Shown in pieces: positions 63,513 through 64,000 of a stretch of DNA of 64,000 nt; the first letter of the stretch is position 1, and each line of letters opens with the position of its first letter. Position numbers and translations under genes: made by a program. This DNA comes from Planctomycetota bacterium (lineage in GTDB: Bacteria; Planctomycetota; UBA8108; UBA1146). The stretch lies in NCBI GenBank assembly GCA_014240375.1, contig JAAZXB010000009.1, positions 62,001 through 126,000 on the forward strand, given 5' to 3'. The notes below the pieces were generated by a model, which did no database searches, was not told the DNA's origin, and worked only from the letters and a program-made list of their open reading frames with translations.

Positions 63513-64000
63513 ATGAACTGGTTAGAGATCGCACACGAGAACGAAAATCGCCATCCGCTCCCGGCAAGCGGGATCTTCATCATCGGCAGAGCTCCCGACT
63601 GTTCCCTGCGAATTCTGGAGCCAGGCGTTTCCAGGAATCATGCCTCCATCCAGCAGCGTGGCGGGGCTGACTGGATTCGCGATCTTTCTTCCAGCAATGG
63701 AACCTGGTTGATCGGCGAGGGGGTGCCGCCGCGGAAACTGACCGACGAGACATCCTTACGATCGGGTGATCGCATCCGCATCGGTTCGGTCGAGTTGGTC
63801 TACCATCAGGCGTTGCCAGATACCCTTGCGGATGGGCGCTGGAGTGAAGTCTCCAAGATCGGGTCCGGTGGCATGGGTGAGGTATTTCGCGCCTGCGATC
63901 GGGATCTCGGGTGCCTGGTTGCGGTGAAAAAGATCCGTTCTGAAGATGGGGATCCTTCGGGATTACTGCAGCGTCTCCATGCTCGCGAGGCGGCCATCGG
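63513..64000 (+). CDS. FHA domain - Ser/Thr protein kinase (3' end outside window)
   Basis: The first 162 residues of a longer protein. Residues ~15-92 form an FHA domain (IIGRAPDCSLRILEPGVSRN, DLSSSNGTW, LRSGDRIRIGSVELVY). A Hanks-type kinase begins directly after, with the glycine-rich loop KIGSGGMGEVFRACD and the ATP lysine in VAVKK. The window ends before the catalytic loop. An N-terminal FHA on the kinase suggests binding of phosphorylated partners or autophosphorylation control. It faces the FHA-protease operon across a shared upstream region. Confidence 0.9.
   Translation, partial: MNWLEIAHENENRHPLPASGIFIIGRAPDCSLRILEPGVSRNHASIQQRGGADWIRDLSSSNGTWLIGEGVPPRKLTDETSLRSGDRIRIGSVELVYHQALPDTLADGRWSEVSKIGSGGMGEVFRACDRDLGCLVAVKKIRSEDGDPSGLLQRLHAREAAI

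Overview
The window reads as about 64 kb of chromosome from a Planctomycetota-like bacterium. This is inferred from gene content and was not tested by a search. The lineage hints are secreted proteins with cohesin-like domains, a C-terminal type I dockerin and a recurring Cys/Pro-rich tail; FHA-domain proteins including an FHA-Ser/Thr kinase; a vWA/glutamine-amidotransferase-like membrane protein; and many GTG/TTG starts. Kdo transferase (kdtA), CMP-Kdo synthetase (kdsB) and an MsbA-type exporter indicate an outer membrane with Kdo-containing lipopolysaccharide. I see no rRNA, tRNA, CRISPR array, insertion sequence or prophage, so most of the window looks like core chromosome.

Layout. 1-6.6 kb (+): the end of a DksA-like regulator, pyrD, secA, kdtA and metK, the last behind a leader that can hide its ribosome binding site. 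6.8-8.2 kb: a divergent esterase/peroxiredoxin pair. 8.3-16.3 kb (-): five consecutive genes for secreted dockerin proteins; a sixth lies at 33.3-34.2 kb. 16.5-18.6 kb (-): asnS and nadD. 19.0-30.4 kb (+): alanine dehydrogenase, a polyprenyl diphosphate synthase, moaC, folD, mutL, aroF, a pair of M16 peptidase homologues of the YmfF/YmfH type, a DAACS symporter with an extra domain, and efp. 30.4-33.0 kb (-): a uracil-DNA glycosylase-family protein, a DDAH-like amidinotransferase and mutY. 34.4-44.7 kb (+): aroC, a selenocysteine-containing AhpD-like protein, a membrane/coiled-coil gene split by two in-frame UGA codons, an NHL-repeat lipoprotein, a vWA/GATase protein, a glycosyltransferase and an MsbA-like exporter. 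44.9-47.9 kb (-): a sugar aminotransferase, a sugar epimerase and queC. 48.0-53.7 kb (+): a glycosyltransferase, kdsB, pyrG, a DUF1844 protein and metG. 53.7-63.3 kb (-): a ChaN-like protein, mobA, an RluA-type pseudouridine synthase, a hypothetical protein, a giant FHA-transmembrane-zinc-protease fusion, moeA and cutA. The window ends inside an FHA-Ser/Thr kinase gene (+).

How the genes work together. Envelope genes (kdtA, kdsB, msbA, two glycosyltransferases, a sugar aminotransferase and an epimerase) sit in three places, as do the molybdenum-cofactor genes (moaC, mobA, moeA). MutL (with the endonuclease motif), MutY and a UDG-family protein cover mismatch and base-excision repair. Two M16 homologues of the kind linked to EF-P modification in Bacillus lie 1.7 kb upstream of efp.

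The strongest discovery is the gene at 35454-36026. Its apparent stop at 35700 is an in-frame UGA that falls exactly on the second redox cysteine of the AhpD motif, giving E-X11-C-X2-U-X3-H, and a SECIS-like hairpin follows at the expected distance. Also notable are the gene split by two UGAs directly downstream, the metK leader, and the FHA-membrane-protease fusion.
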